45,156 bases of DNA, taken from the NCBI GenBank assembly GCA_964599695.1, contig CAZRGP010000016.1, forward strand, positions 1 through 45,156, given 5' to 3'. Shown here in pieces: positions 6,974 to 15,523 of this stretch. Position 1 is the stretch's first letter. Each line of letters opens with the position of its first letter. Both the position numbers and the translations under genes were made by a program. The notes below the pieces were generated by a model that worked only from the letters and a program-made list of their open reading frames with translations, was not told where the DNA came from and did not search any database. This DNA is from RUG11783 sp964599695 (lineage in GTDB: Bacteria > Bacillota > Clostridia > Oscillospirales > Ruminococcaceae).

Positions 6974-8458
6974 ATGCAAATTCTTAGCGCGATTTGGAAC
7001 TTTTTTGCAACCTACATTCTGCAGAAAGCTCCGTACATGGTCGGCTTCCTTACCCTGGTAGGCTATTGCCTGATGGGAAAGAAATGGTACGACACACTTG
7101 CCGGTACTCTTAAGGCAATCATTGGAATGCTGATCCTCAACGTCGGTTCCGGCGGACTGACCAGCAACTTCCGTCCGATCCTTGCCGGACTGAAGGACCG
7201 CTTCAACCTCACAGCCTGCGTTATCGACCCCTACTATGGGCAGAACGCAGTTACGGCAGGTGTTGAGGAGACTTTCGGAAAGGGATTCGCTCAGGTTATG
7301 ACCCTGCTGCTCATCGCTTTCATCGTCAACATCCTCCTTGTTCGTTTTAACAAGATCACAAAATGCCGCACACTGTTCACGACCGGACACGTACAGGTCC
7401 AGCAGGCTGCTACAGCTTATTGGCTCATCCTGTTCGCTCTTCCTTCACTTCGTGAAAACAACGTTGCTCTTCTCATCGTCATGTCCGTCATCCTCGGTGC
7501 TTACTGGGCAGTCGGCTCCAACCTCACGGTAAAGCCCATGCAGGAACTCACCGAAGGCGCAGGATTCGCCATTGCTCACCAGCAGATGTTCGGTATCCGT
7601 CTCGGATCCTGGCTCGCTGAGAAGCTGTTCGGCGACAAAGGCGGCAAGAAGAAGGTCAAGAAGGTCGGCGACCTCGAGATGCCCGGATTCTTCTCCATCT
7701 TCAATGAGAACATGGTTTGTACCGCTATCCTGATGACCGTATTCTTCGGAGCCATCATGATCGTTATCGGCAAACCCTTCTTCGTTGCAAGCGGCGCAAC
7801 AAAAGAAACTGAAAACTTCGCATTCTACATCTTCAACACTTCCCTGCAGTTCGCAGTTTACCTTGCAATCCTGCAGCTTGGTGTCCGCACATTCGTTTCC
7901 GAGCTGACAGCATCCTTCCAGGGTATTGCTGACAAGCTCCTGCCCGCATCTGTTCCTGGCGTTGACTGCGCAGTCTGCTATGGTTTCGGCGATTCCAACG
8001 CTGTTACTTTCGGATTCCTCGCAGGTCTTGCAGGCCAGCTCGTTGCTATCGTTACACTGATCCTTGTCGGATCCCCCACACTGATCATCTGCGGATTCGT
8101 TCCTGTCTTCTTCGACAACGCCACCATCGGCCTTGTTGCGAATGAAAAGGGCGGTCTCAAAGCTTGCTTGGTCATCCCCTTCTGCTCCGGACTGATCCAG
8201 GTCTTCGGATCTGCTCTCATCGCCGGCTGGGTCGGACTTGCAAACTACGGCGGATATCTCGGAATGTTCGACTGGGATACCGTATGGCCCCTCTTCACCG
8301 TTGCAATGCGCTTCCTTGGCTACTTCGGTGTTGCACTGGTCGTCGTCGTGCTCCTTGCTATTCCTCAGATCGAGTACCGTATGGATCCGGAAGGCTACTT
8401 CCTGATCACGGAAGACTACGATGCATATGTTGAGCACAAGGCAAAGAAAAAAGCATAA
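6974..8458 (+). CDS. ulaA: PTS ascorbate-specific IIC permease
   Basis: Integral membrane channel that moves L-ascorbate across the membrane while UlaB phosphorylates it. The protein has 494 residues (family about 465) and many hydrophobic segments. Family-typical stretches include LILNVGSGGLTSNFRPI near residue 54, FTTGHVQVQQAA near 137 and a glycine-rich VCYGFGDSNAVTFGF near 337. The C-terminal tail is charged and cytoplasmic. An AAGGAG ribosome site precedes the ATG. A strong intercistronic hairpin follows before ulaB. Confidence 0.95.
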   Translation: MQILSAIWNFFATYILQKAPYMVGFLTLVGYCLMGKKWYDTLAGTLKAIIGMLILNVGSGGLTSNFRPILAGLKDRFNLTACVIDPYYGQNAVTAGVEETFGKGFAQVMTLLLIAFIVNILLVRFNKITKCRTLFTTGHVQVQQAATAYWLILFALPSLRENNVALLIVMSVILGAYWAVGSNLTVKPMQELTEGAGFAIAHQQMFGIRLGSWLAEKLFGDKGGKKKVKKVGDLEMPGFFSIFNENMVCTAILMTVFFGAIMIVIGKPFFVASGATKETENFAFYIFNTSLQFAVYLAILQLGVRTFVSELTASFQGIADKLLPASVPGVDCAVCYGFGDSNAVTFGFLAGLAGQLVAIVTLILVGSPTLIICGFVPVFFDNATIGLVANEKGGLKACLVIPFCSGLIQVFGSALIAGWVGLANYGGYLGMFDWDTVWPLFTVAMRFLGYFGVALVVVVLLAIPQIEYRMDPEGYFLITEDYDAYVEHKAKKKA

Positions 8459-8492
8459 TCGCTTTTCTGTTTGATCTTCTGACAATTCTAAA

Positions 8493-8528
8493 ATGTGGGA
8501 TGCCGATCCCGAGACCGGCATCCCACAT
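8493..8528 (+). other. Stable intercistronic hairpin between ulaA and ulaB
   Basis: A perfect 13-bp stem (ATGTGGGATGCCG with its complement, ten-base loop) lies 34 bases after the ulaA stop. No T run follows on the plus strand, so it is probably an RNA stability or processing element. A second, smaller inverted repeat (AGTGTGA / TCACACT) follows at 8546-8565. Confidence 0.75.
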
Positions 8529-8593
8529 ACAGTATCTCATCCATTAGTGTGACGCCTTTCACACTCCTTATCAGACAAAAATCCTTCTTTCTT

Positions 8594-8635
8594 TTACAAG
8601 TTTGTAATAACATTTCGCACGTTGTGTGCCATAAT
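8594..8635 (+). promoter_or_regulatory. Possible separate promoter and palindrome for ulaB
   Basis: ATAACA (8607-8612), a 17-base spacer and CATAAT (8630-8635) form a moderate sigma-A type promoter. Just upstream is the perfect palindrome TTACAA-GT-TTGTAA (8594-8607), a possible operator touching the -35 box. This would let ulaB be transcribed apart from ulaA. Confidence 0.4.
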
Positions 8636-8719
8636 TGAACTGTAAATCAGTAATCAGATATTAACTAAAACCTGTTAACAACGGCCAAGGCCGATAAACA
8701 ATCTATGGAGGCATGATAA

Positions 8720-9028
8720 ATGGCAAAACTTGACAACAAAAAACTGCTTGCATGCTGTGCAAACGGTGCCGGCTCTTCCCTGATGATGGAGAACGCGATC
8801 AAAAAGGTCATGAAAAAATACGAGATCAAACCCGCTGAGCTTCGTCATTGCTCCGTTTCCGAAGGCAAGAGCGCTGCCCGCAACTATGACGTTGTTTTCT
8901 GCGCCCGCACCTTCTCGAAGAACTTTGATGAACTGGCTGCAGCCGGCAAGGTGATCAATCCTTTGAAGAACGTTATGTCCGACAAAGAGATCGAAGCCGC
9001 TCTGAAGGAAGCTGATCTTCTCGACTGA
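8720..9028 (+). CDS. ulaB: PTS ascorbate-type IIB component
   Basis: Small cytoplasmic IIB protein that carries the phosphate on a cysteine and hands it to ascorbate bound in UlaA. It has 102 residues, as expected. The phosphocysteine loop reads LLACCANGAGSSLMM; by comparison with the CGNGxGSS form of the family, Cys13 is the likely active residue. GGAGG lies eight bases before the ATG. A 261-base gap with hairpins separates it from ulaA, and strong hairpins follow it. Confidence 0.94.
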   Translation: MAKLDNKKLLACCANGAGSSLMMENAIKKVMKKYEIKPAELRHCSVSEGKSAARNYDVVFCARTFSKNFDELAAAGKVINPLKNVMSDKEIEAALKEADLLD

Positions 9029-9064
9029 TTCCCCATGTTTTTGTGCTTCTTTAGGCATTGAATT

Positions 9065-9115
9065 GAGTATTCCCGTCACCCGCAGATCCTTCTCGGGTGA
9101 CGGAGCGAATATTCA
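9065..9115 (+). other. Long hairpin downstream of ulaB
   Basis: CCGTCACCC (9073-9081) pairs perfectly with GGGTGACGG (9095-9103). An outer arm GAGTATTC / GAATATTC extends the stem past a four-base bulge. No T run follows directly. Together with the terminator just after it, it forms a double hairpin that protects or ends the ulaCAB message. Confidence 0.65.
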
Positions 9116-9118
9116 AAG

Positions 9119-9162
9119 ACCGGAGCACACCGAGAAGATCTTCTGGGTGCGTTCCGGTTTTT
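9119..9162 (+). terminator. Intrinsic terminator after ulaB
   Basis: ACCGGAGCACACC pairs with GGGTGCGTTCCGGT, with one small internal irregularity, and runs into five T. It should end most ulaCAB transcripts before the HAD phosphatase and DeoR genes, which would then depend on readthrough or on a promoter of their own. Confidence 0.85.
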
Positions 9163-9193
9163 GAATATATAAATAACAGGACGTTTACAACGT

Positions 9194-9934
9194 ATGATTA
9201 AAGCAGTTATTTTCGATATAGACAACACATTATATGATTACGACAACGCTCATGCCACCGCAATGAAAGCGCTGTATCAATATACGAACGCCCATTTCGG
9301 CTGGAGCGAAGAGGAGACCTCTGCCGCTTTGAAGACGGAATACTCCCAGTTCCAGGATGAGATCGGCAAGAGAGCCGCCATCCACAACCGGCTGATCCGT
9401 TTCCAGAGGATCCTCGAGAAAAAAGGGCTTCCTCTCCACCCTCACGCCCTTAACATGTACAACACTTACTGGGATACCCTGATTGCATACGCTACAGTGT
9501 TCCCGAATGTGAAAGAAACTCTCGGTGAACTTAGGAATAAAGGCCTGATCCTCGGCGTAGGAACAAATATGACCTCTCATGTTCAATTCCGGAAACTGAC
9601 CGCTTTTGGTCTTCTGGAATACTTTTCCTTTATCGTATCCAGTGAAGAAGCGGACTATGAAAAGCCGCAGAAAGATATTTTCCTGAAATGTGCCGCCAAG
9701 GCGCACTGCGATCCGTCCCAGTGCGTTTATGTGGGCGACAGCCTGATTCATGACATTGTCGGAGCCCAGAATGCCGGAATGCCCGCATTGTGGTTCCGAC
9801 CTGTGAAGGTCAACCCCTTCCCTTTCAATTCTCTTCCTGTGGATTACGTGGATCCAGGCACACAAAATAGCGAGAGCGCCGTATCCTTCCAGGATTTCTC
9901 GGAACTCCCGCAGCTGATTTCGTCTATAAAATAG
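9194..9934 (+). CDS. HAD-superfamily hydrolase (YjjG-like, subclass IA)
   Basis: Probable small-molecule phosphatase of 246 residues. Motif I is DIDNTLYDYDNAH (nucleophile aspartate at residue 8). A helical cap follows. Motif II is in GVGTNMTSHVQ, motif III at the KPQKDIF lysine, and motif IV is VGDSLIHDIVGAQNAGM. These match the YjjG/YfnB group of nucleotide and sugar-phosphate phosphatases. It lies 17 bases upstream of the DeoR regulator, so the two are probably co-transcribed. Its ribosome site is weak (AGG about 13 bases upstream). A role in removing excess phosphorylated intermediates of the locus is only inference. Confidence 0.87.
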   Translation: MIKAVIFDIDNTLYDYDNAHATAMKALYQYTNAHFGWSEEETSAALKTEYSQFQDEIGKRAAIHNRLIRFQRILEKKGLPLHPHALNMYNTYWDTLIAYATVFPNVKETLGELRNKGLILGVGTNMTSHVQFRKLTAFGLLEYFSFIVSSEEADYEKPQKDIFLKCAAKAHCDPSQCVYVGDSLIHDIVGAQNAGMPALWFRPVKVNPFPFNSLPVDYVDPGTQNSESAVSFQDFSELPQLISSIK

Positions 9935-9951
9935 AAATAAAGTGATAGAAG

Positions 9952-10737
9952 ATGAAAAAAGATAAGAGAAGTGTTGATGAAAGGCATCAGAATATCCTGC
10001 AGTTTGTTAGAGAGAAAGGTGAAGTCCGTTCCGAAGACATCTCCAAACTGTTTAATATCTCCCTGATGACCGTACGCCGCGACCTTGAGTATCTGTCACA
10101 GAAGGGACTGCTCCACCGCACTCACGGAGGCGCAGCCACAGTGGACGAATACTACAATACGCGTAAACTCAGTTCGGAGATCTCTGTCTGCAGGGACCGT
10201 ATCTCCGAATATGCCGCATCATTCGTGGATGATGGAGACATCCTCTTTATCAACGGCAGCCAGACAGCTCTGAACCTTCTGCGTTATGTAGGAAAGAAGA
10301 AAGTGCATGTTGTCACCAATAACGGCTGGTCTGTCGGAGCTGATTATCCGACCGGCGTTTCTGTTCGCCTCACCGGCGGAGATCTCCGCGGCCGTATCCT
10401 GATCGGGGAACACACGATGCAGAGCCTTCTTGAAACAAACGCAGATAAAACGTTTATAGGATGTGCTGCGGTATATGAGGATGCTGAATTCGTCTATGAT
10501 ATTCCTACCGAGATCGGCATAAATGAAGTGATGATAACAAAGACCCGCCAACATGTTTACATCGTGGCGGATCATACAAAACTTCATACACGTGCAGAAC
10601 GCGGGAACTCCTACGGCAGCTGCACATATGACTGCAATTATACCCTTATTACGGATGAACTGGCTGACCCGGTCATCGTAGACCATCTGCGGGAGAGAGG
10701 AACAAATATCATCCTGGTCCCCCTTCGCCAGCCCTGA
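9952..10737 (+). CDS. DeoR/GlpR-family transcriptional regulator, candidate ascorbate regulator
   Basis: DNA-binding repressor of 261 residues. The N-terminal winged helix-turn-helix (residues 12-65) reads RHQNILQFVREKGEVRSEDI then the recognition helix SLMTVRRDLEYL and HRTHGGAA, the DeoR signature. The C-terminal part is the phosphosugar-binding, isomerase-like sensor domain (DGDILFINGSQTALNLLRY..FIGCAAVYED). Enterobacterial UlaR belongs to the same family and responds to L-ascorbate-6-phosphate, so this gene is the obvious local regulator, possibly acting at repeats in 6025-6412. Its stop codon is only three bases from the end of the convergent gene. Confidence 0.9.
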   Translation: MKKDKRSVDERHQNILQFVREKGEVRSEDISKLFNISLMTVRRDLEYLSQKGLLHRTHGGAATVDEYYNTRKLSSEISVCRDRISEYAASFVDDGDILFINGSQTALNLLRYVGKKKVHVVTNNGWSVGADYPTGVSVRLTGGDLRGRILIGEHTMQSLLETNADKTFIGCAAVYEDAEFVYDIPTEIGINEVMITKTRQHVYIVADHTKLHTRAERGNSYGSCTYDCNYTLITDELADPVIVDHLRERGTNIILVPLRQP

Positions 10738-10740
10738 TCG

Positions 10741-11565
10741 TCAGAGGATAAACCGTTCTATTATTTCTGCGACACCGCCCTGATTGTTGTTCAGTGTCGT
10801 GATATAATCTGCGGATTTTCTCACTTCTTCCGTGGCATTTGCCATAGCACAGCCGATCCCGGCTGCTTTCAGCATATCGATATCATTCGCCGCATCACCA
10901 GCGGCGATTGTGTTCTCAACGGAAACTCCCAGTATCTCCGCCATTTTGCGAAGTGCGTTTCCTTTATTCAGACCTTTTCGCACGATCTCCACATATTCAT
11001 CACACGAGAAAAATGTGTCGATCTCTGCTTCTCCCCAGGTGGCGACCCACTGCCTGAATTCTTCCAGCGGAGCAGGATCATGGAAATCGATGATCAGCAT
11101 TTTGACGGGTTCTTCTTTTAGAAGATCTATATGCGGGATCACTTCATATTCCACACGGATCTTACTGCAATAGACCCGTATCGCCTCATCGTCACACCTC
11201 GGCTCTACAAGGACCTTGCTTTTCCCATATGTCTGAATATGGATCCCTCTGCGGTTGGCTTCGTCAAAGGTCTTTCTCACATATTCCAGGGGCAATGTGG
11301 AACGAAAGATCTCCTTCTTCCGGGCGGTATCATAAAGGATCCCTCCGTTATAAGCGATAAGATAGCATCCCGGATCGGTCAGCTTCAGTTCCTCGGCAAG
11401 GATCACCGCGCTTGAAAGCGGCCTCCCTGTTGCGATCACGGCGCTGTGGCCGGCATCCAGCATTTTCTTCAAAGCAACGCTGTTGGCCTCAGGAACGTTT
11501 TTCTGATCATCAAGCAACGTTCCATCCAGATCTAAAAATAACGCCTTTTTGGTGTTTTTTTCCAT
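10741..11565 (-). CDS. Cof-type HAD-IIB phosphatase
   Basis: Probable sugar-phosphate phosphatase of 274 residues. Motif I is LFLDLDGTLLDD, motif II is VIATGRPLSS, and motif IV is AAGDAANDIDMLKAAGIGCAM near residue 215. The central C2 cap is typical of Cof/YidA proteins. The start at 11565 was chosen because GGGGAG lies ten bases upstream; an in-frame TTG at 11574 sits almost on that site. It converges with the DeoR gene with no room for a separate terminator. Substrate unknown. Confidence 0.9.
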   Translation of the reverse strand: MEKNTKKALFLDLDGTLLDDQKNVPEANSVALKKMLDAGHSAVIATGRPLSSAVILAEELKLTDPGCYLIAYNGGILYDTARKKEIFRSTLPLEYVRKTFDEANRRGIHIQTYGKSKVLVEPRCDDEAIRVYCSKIRVEYEVIPHIDLLKEEPVKMLIIDFHDPAPLEEFRQWVATWGEAEIDTFFSCDEYVEIVRKGLNKGNALRKMAEILGVSVENTIAAGDAANDIDMLKAAGIGCAMANATEEVRKSADYITTLNNNQGGVAEIIERFIL

Positions 11566-11637
11566 GTTATCCAAACTCCCCTGTCTTATGCTGTTCTATT
11601 GTACAATATTTTGTGTATTCAATCTATGGAGGAATAT

Positions 11638-12459
11638 ATGACTGATTTTTCCCAACTTCTGATGTTTATACCCGGAATCGTTATTTTTCTTGTCGCTTCC
11701 GGACAGGTGAGGGAGTACCGCCGCACCAGCCGTCCTGACGCAACCCGGACCGGTTTCGTCAAATACAGCAAGCACATTACCAAGAATGATAAATACGGGC
11801 GCCAGGTCTTCGACTACTTCGACACGACGATCGAGTCTGTAAATCCTTCCACAAAGAAGAAGGAACGCCATGTAGTCAAATCCCCTGTCGAGTACGGTGT
11901 CAACCAGCAGGTGTCCCTGTACTTTGACCGGGTCACAGGAGAGCCCACACTGACGAACGGTGTAAACGAATGGCTCTTCCACCCATGGCTCGGAATGGTT
12001 GGCGGAGCGCTGCTCATTCTTCTCGCCCTGTTTCAGATGCAGGGAAAACAGATACCTGCCATGGTCTGTCTGGCCCTGATCCTGATCGGCTCAGGGGCAG
12101 GAATGATCGGAAACTACGTCAGTCTGAAAAAGAAAAAACTTCAGGCCGTCCCCGCCGAGATCATCGACATATACGAACGGCAGATTTCCAAACAGGGGCG
12201 GTTCTCCGGAGGATCCAAATACACCTATTATCCGGTTGTTAAATATCTGTTCTCCGGAGTCGAGACAATGCGTCGCTGCAATGTAAACTCAAGCAGAAAA
12301 GAATCTTTTAAGATCGGGGATATGATAAACCTCTATTATTCCCCTTCTGAGGATGTCATCAGGGAGAAAAAAGAGAATCTGTTCGTCCTTATCTTCGGAG
12401 CTGTTGTTCTCATTCTCGGCATCCTCGCAGGTGTCAGCATCCTCTCCGTATTCTACTGA
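11638..12459 (+). CDS. DUF3592-like membrane protein
   Basis: Unknown function. The 273-residue protein has a membrane segment at the N-terminus (LLMFIPGIVIFLVASG), two more near residues 110-165 and a fourth at the C-terminus (LFVLIFGAVVLILGILAGV). The soluble stretches resemble DUF3592 modules: AEIIDIYERQ, then YYPVVKYLFSG and YYSPSEDVIREK. The start at 11638 follows GGAGGA; in-frame upstream starts at 11599 and 11626 lack a site. It diverges from the Cof phosphatase across only about 70 bases. Confidence 0.8.
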   Translation: MTDFSQLLMFIPGIVIFLVASGQVREYRRTSRPDATRTGFVKYSKHITKNDKYGRQVFDYFDTTIESVNPSTKKKERHVVKSPVEYGVNQQVSLYFDRVTGEPTLTNGVNEWLFHPWLGMVGGALLILLALFQMQGKQIPAMVCLALILIGSGAGMIGNYVSLKKKKLQAVPAEIIDIYERQISKQGRFSGGSKYTYYPVVKYLFSGVETMRRCNVNSSRKESFKIGDMINLYYSPSEDVIREKKENLFVLIFGAVVLILGILAGVSILSVFY

Positions 12460-12475
12460 TCATCTATTTACATTG

Positions 12476-12505
12476 AAAAAGGAAGGCATCAGCCTTCCTT
12501 TTTTT
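12476..12505. terminator. Bidirectional terminator between convergent genes
   Basis: GGAAGGC and GCCTTCC around ATCA, with five A before and seven T after. It serves the DUF3592-like gene on the plus strand and the MATE gene on the minus strand, whose stop codon lies in the loop. Confidence 0.9.
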
Positions 12506-13880
12506 CCATCTCAGAAGCCAGTCCGGATTTGCCGTACCCATAATGATCCCGGTATTTCCAGATATAGTACAACGAAAAAACAATTGTTAATATTTCCGCT
12601 ACAGGCAGCGAGATCCAAACACCTGTCACTCCCATGATCCTCGGAAGAACAAGTACCGTCAGGTTACAGAACAAGATATTCTCAAGGAATGAAAGTATCG
12701 TCGCTGTCCTGGGTCTGTTCACTGCCATAAACATAACCTGAGTATAGACATTGAAGAACATAAACGGGTAAAGAAGCGGAGCATATGCCAGTCCTTCCCT
12801 GATAAGTCCCTTGTAATCCTCCCCCTCTGCTCCTGTAAGGTAAAGCATCATATAGAAGTCTTTTCCGAAATAATACAGCACCAGAATGATCAGAAGCAGG
12901 ATCGCAGACAAGAGCAGGATCTGTTTCAGAACCTTCACCATTTTCTTTCTGTTCTTCTCTCCGAAAGCATAACTGACCAGCGGCGAGGAGGCTCCCATCA
13001 AGCCGAAAAAGCCATTCGAGAAAGAGAACTGTATTCCGCTGACGATCGAATTTGCAGATATCAGCATTTCACCTCCGAGCTTCAGCATGACCTTATTGGA
13101 TAAAAACGCATTGAGTGCGATAGCCAGTGATGTCGTCATATCCGCGAAACCGTACCGTACCGTTGTCTTCAGAAGATACAGCACATTCTTCGCCGGTTTC
13201 GCGAAATGGATCTCCGCTTTATCCGAACTATAGAAAATGAGTCCGAAGATGTTCACAGCGATCATAGCGATAAGATTGGCAAGAGCGGAACCCGTGATAC
13301 CGATCCTCATCCTTGCCATAAACAACCAGTCAAAGAAAAAGTTGCATCCTGCGCTCATGAGCATGGTGACAGTGGTATACTTCGGTTTTCCGGCTATGAC
13401 ATAGAAACGCGAAAGGATATAGGAAGCCATATTCAGCGGCACATACCATCTTGAAACGGAAAAGAAGTCCCAGGCATAAGGGAAGAGCGTCTCTGTGACA
13501 CCCAGAAAACGTATGAGGGAATCCAGGCCGAAAACCATTGCAAGAGTGATCAGCAGGCCGATTCCGTACATGCACAGGACTATCGTTGTAAATACACTGT
13601 TCGCCTCTTTGTTTCTCCCCTCGCCCATCTTTGTCGCGCAATAGGTGGATATCGAACAGAGCATCATGGCGAAAGCGTCGATGAGCATAAAGATCGGAAA
13701 GCAAAGGTTGAAAGCCGCCAGAGCGTCCTTACCCACAAAACGGGAAAGAAACAATCCATCGTCGATATTCTGAAGAAGGGACATGACAAAATTGGTGACG
13801 ACCGACGAAGAGACAAACTTCATCAGCTCCCAATTGGTATAATCCTTTCCTATCGTATTGACTTTATTTTCAGCTGCCAC
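12489..13880 (-). CDS. MATE-family efflux transporter
   Basis: Polytopic membrane exporter of 463 residues with about twelve hydrophobic segments in two homologous halves, the multidrug and toxin extrusion fold. Family-like features are the N-terminal MSLLQNIDDGLFLSRFVGKDALAAFN and the second-half ISANSIVSGIQFSFSNGFFG. These proteins couple drug or metabolite export to a sodium or proton gradient; the substrate is unknown. It starts with GTG, seven bases after GGAGGAGG, and has its own strong promoter. Confidence 0.9.
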   Translation of the reverse strand: MAAENKVNTIGKDYTNWELMKFVSSSVVTNFVMSLLQNIDDGLFLSRFVGKDALAAFNLCFPIFMLIDAFAMMLCSISTYCATKMGEGRNKEANSVFTTIVLCMYGIGLLITLAMVFGLDSLIRFLGVTETLFPYAWDFFSVSRWYVPLNMASYILSRFYVIAGKPKYTTVTMLMSAGCNFFFDWLFMARMRIGITGSALANLIAMIAVNIFGLIFYSSDKAEIHFAKPAKNVLYLLKTTVRYGFADMTTSLAIALNAFLSNKVMLKLGGEMLISANSIVSGIQFSFSNGFFGLMGASSPLVSYAFGEKNRKKMVKVLKQILLLSAILLLIILVLYYFGKDFYMMLYLTGAEGEDYKGLIREGLAYAPLLYPFMFFNVYTQVMFMAVNRPRTATILSFLENILFCNLTVLVLPRIMGVTGVWISLPVAEILTIVFSLYYIWKYRDHYGYGKSGLASEMEKKEG

Positions 13881-13931
13881 GAAACGACCTCCTCCAACAG
13901 CAGTTTCAATTCCTATATTACATTACATACC

Positions 13932-13960
13932 ATGATACGTTATATAATATTATGTGTCAA
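13932..13960 (-). promoter_or_regulatory. Sigma-A promoter of the MATE gene
   Basis: Minus-strand TTGACA (13960-13955), a 17-base spacer and TATCAT (13937-13932). It lies about 50 bases before the GTG start. Confidence 0.8.
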
Positions 13961-14070
13961 CAAGCGCATGTTCGGGCCAATCGAAAAGGATCAATTATCT
14001 TTTTCAGAGAACTGATCCTTAAAATGATAAGTTTAAACAGCACCGTTTTGGGTCTATGCGTCCTATGATT

Positions 14071-14775
14071 TCAGGATGTGCGGTTAAACATGGACATTGC
14101 AGATGATCCTGCGCTTCTCGCCAGATCGATGCCGCTCACCTCGTAACGCATACCAAAGGCGTATGCCGCCTCATAAGCACCATCAGCAGTATTCTCACAG
14201 TTTTCCAGAGTTTCCAGCACCTTAGAATAAGCACCGTGCAGCTCATGGTCCATAAACCTTACCTGACCATCTATGGTAGTATAGTCATAACCGTTCTCCG
14301 TACACCAATTGATCAGGTTCGTATACCGATTTCCGCCCCATTGGCAAAGGCCGTAGTACCCTGCCGGGTTGTAAGCAGTGGGCAAAAAGGTGGATTCTCT
14401 CCGCATATGCGCAAGGATACCGAACGCCACTGCTCTGTTTAATCCCATCTCTTCGGTGATGTACCGATAAATGATGCCCATGTTGGAATCAGGATCGGGA
14501 TAAGCCTTTCCGATCTGCATCTCTTCCACCGGTTCTTCATCCGACTCATACAGTTCCTCTCTTACCGCAGGTTCAAGGTCCAGTCTGGCAGCCTTGAACG
14601 CGATATAAGACCTGTCATCCGCATCGTCCTGCAGCACTTCTTCTGACGAGGTTACGGGAGAATACTCGTCCGCATATACCGTATGAACAGTCATCCCGCA
14701 GCAGACAGAAACCGTCAGGATCAGACACAGCAGAAATGACAGCGATCTATATGAAATACTCTTATAAATACTCAA
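14071..14775 (-). CDS. Secreted phage-tail-lysozyme-domain protein
   Basis: Exported protein of 234 residues. A signal peptide (positive start, then LSFLLCLILTVSVCCGMTV) should be cut after VYA near residue 35. An acidic linker follows (35-85). The C-terminal 140 residues match the phage tail lysozyme type: MGIIYRYITEEMGLNRAVAFGILAHMRRES with a candidate catalytic glutamate, then YNPAGYYGLCQWGGNR. Bacillota often carry such domains in peptidoglycan hydrolases. It starts with TTG, seven bases after AAAGGAAG. It stands alone between the MATE gene and the nitroreductase. No phage genes are nearby. Confidence 0.82.
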   Translation of the reverse strand: MSIYKSISYRSLSFLLCLILTVSVCCGMTVHTVYADEYSPVTSSEEVLQDDADDRSYIAFKAARLDLEPAVREELYESDEEPVEEMQIGKAYPDPDSNMGIIYRYITEEMGLNRAVAFGILAHMRRESTFLPTAYNPAGYYGLCQWGGNRYTNLINWCTENGYDYTTIDGQVRFMDHELHGAYSKVLETLENCENTADGAYEAAYAFGMRYEVSGIDLARSAGSSAMSMFNRTS

Positions 14776-14895
14776 ATATTACTTCCTTTCAGAACTTGGT
14801 TCAAATGCCCGCGAATTATATCACAACTGCATATAATCATTCAACTTTCTTGTGGTATGAGCCGTTGTTTTTTCGTTCAAAAACACAACATATAG

Positions 14896-14924
14896 AAAAA
14901 CGCCCTTCATTACGAAGGGCGTTG
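14896..14924 (-). terminator. Intrinsic terminator after the nitroreductase gene
   Basis: On the minus strand AACGCCCTTC pairs with GAAGGGCGTT around five bases and is followed by a T run. Confidence 0.9.
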
Positions 14925-14939
14925 TCATGTATTCCGGAA

Positions 14940-15461
14940 TCATTTGACCAGAACGCAATAGTCTGGTCTTCTCGGAGCTGCCACCGGATATTCCCCATCT
15001 CCATAGCCCAGGGAAAATGAAGCAACACCTACAAGATCATCAGGAAGTCCCCATTTTCTCAGCAATGCCTTTCCTTCCTCTGTTCCAAAGACTTCCTTGC
15101 TCCTGTTGATCCAGCAGGATGCAAGTCCAAGGTCATGAGCTGCGTTAAGCATGTTCATACAAACAGCAGATCCGTCCAGATCCCCGCGGCTGTTATCCGC
15201 TTCAGCGAAAACGATCACGATCGTGGGAGCGCCGTAATAGGGATCCCCGGTTCCGTTCATGACTGCAGCGTTCAGCCTGCTAACCTCATCGCGGTCCTCA
15301 CGGTTCTGAATCGCTACGATGCGCACCTTCTGCCTCCCCATCGCAGTGGGAGCATATGTGCCGGCTTCCATCACCTTTCCGAGGAGCCCCTCCGGCACCT
15401 GATCCGTCTTATATTTCCTGACTGCTCTTCTGGTCTTCATGACCTCCAACGCTTCTGACAT
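14940..15461 (-). CDS. Nitroreductase-family flavoprotein
   Basis: Probable FMN-dependent NAD(P)H oxidoreductase of 173 residues. The N-terminal RRAVRKYKTDQVP and EAGTYAPTAMGRQ are the FMN phosphate-binding elements of the family; GAPTIVIVFA and GLASCWINR follow near residues 90 and 125. The natural substrate is not evident. The start at 15461 has GGAGG eight bases upstream; an in-frame GTG at 15470 overlaps that site. It is a single-gene unit with its own terminator. Confidence 0.88.
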   Translation of the reverse strand: MSEALEVMKTRRAVRKYKTDQVPEGLLGKVMEAGTYAPTAMGRQKVRIVAIQNREDRDEVSRLNAAVMNGTGDPYYGAPTIVIVFAEADNSRGDLDGSAVCMNMLNAAHDLGLASCWINRSKEVFGTEEGKALLRKWGLPDDLVGVASFSLGYGDGEYPVAAPRRPDYCVLVK

Positions 15462-15523
15462 ATCTCTCACCTCCGATTGTTATTTCTTTCTGTCTCCATT
15501 TTAACAAATCCGTCAACAGAAAT

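Noticed and set aside
7445..8521. A 358-codon open frame on the minus strand
   Set aside because: Antisense to ulaA; the translated sequence is acidic and low in complexity, as expected of the reverse of a membrane protein gene.
13986..14020. Inverted repeat AAGGATCA / TGATCCTT between the MATE and lysozyme genes
   Set aside because: Only eight base pairs with a 19-base loop and no T run; not enough for a terminator or operator claim.
14071..14775. Prophage remnant suggested by the phage-tail-lysozyme domain
   Set aside because: The protein has a bacterial signal peptide and no phage genes or attachment sites surround it.
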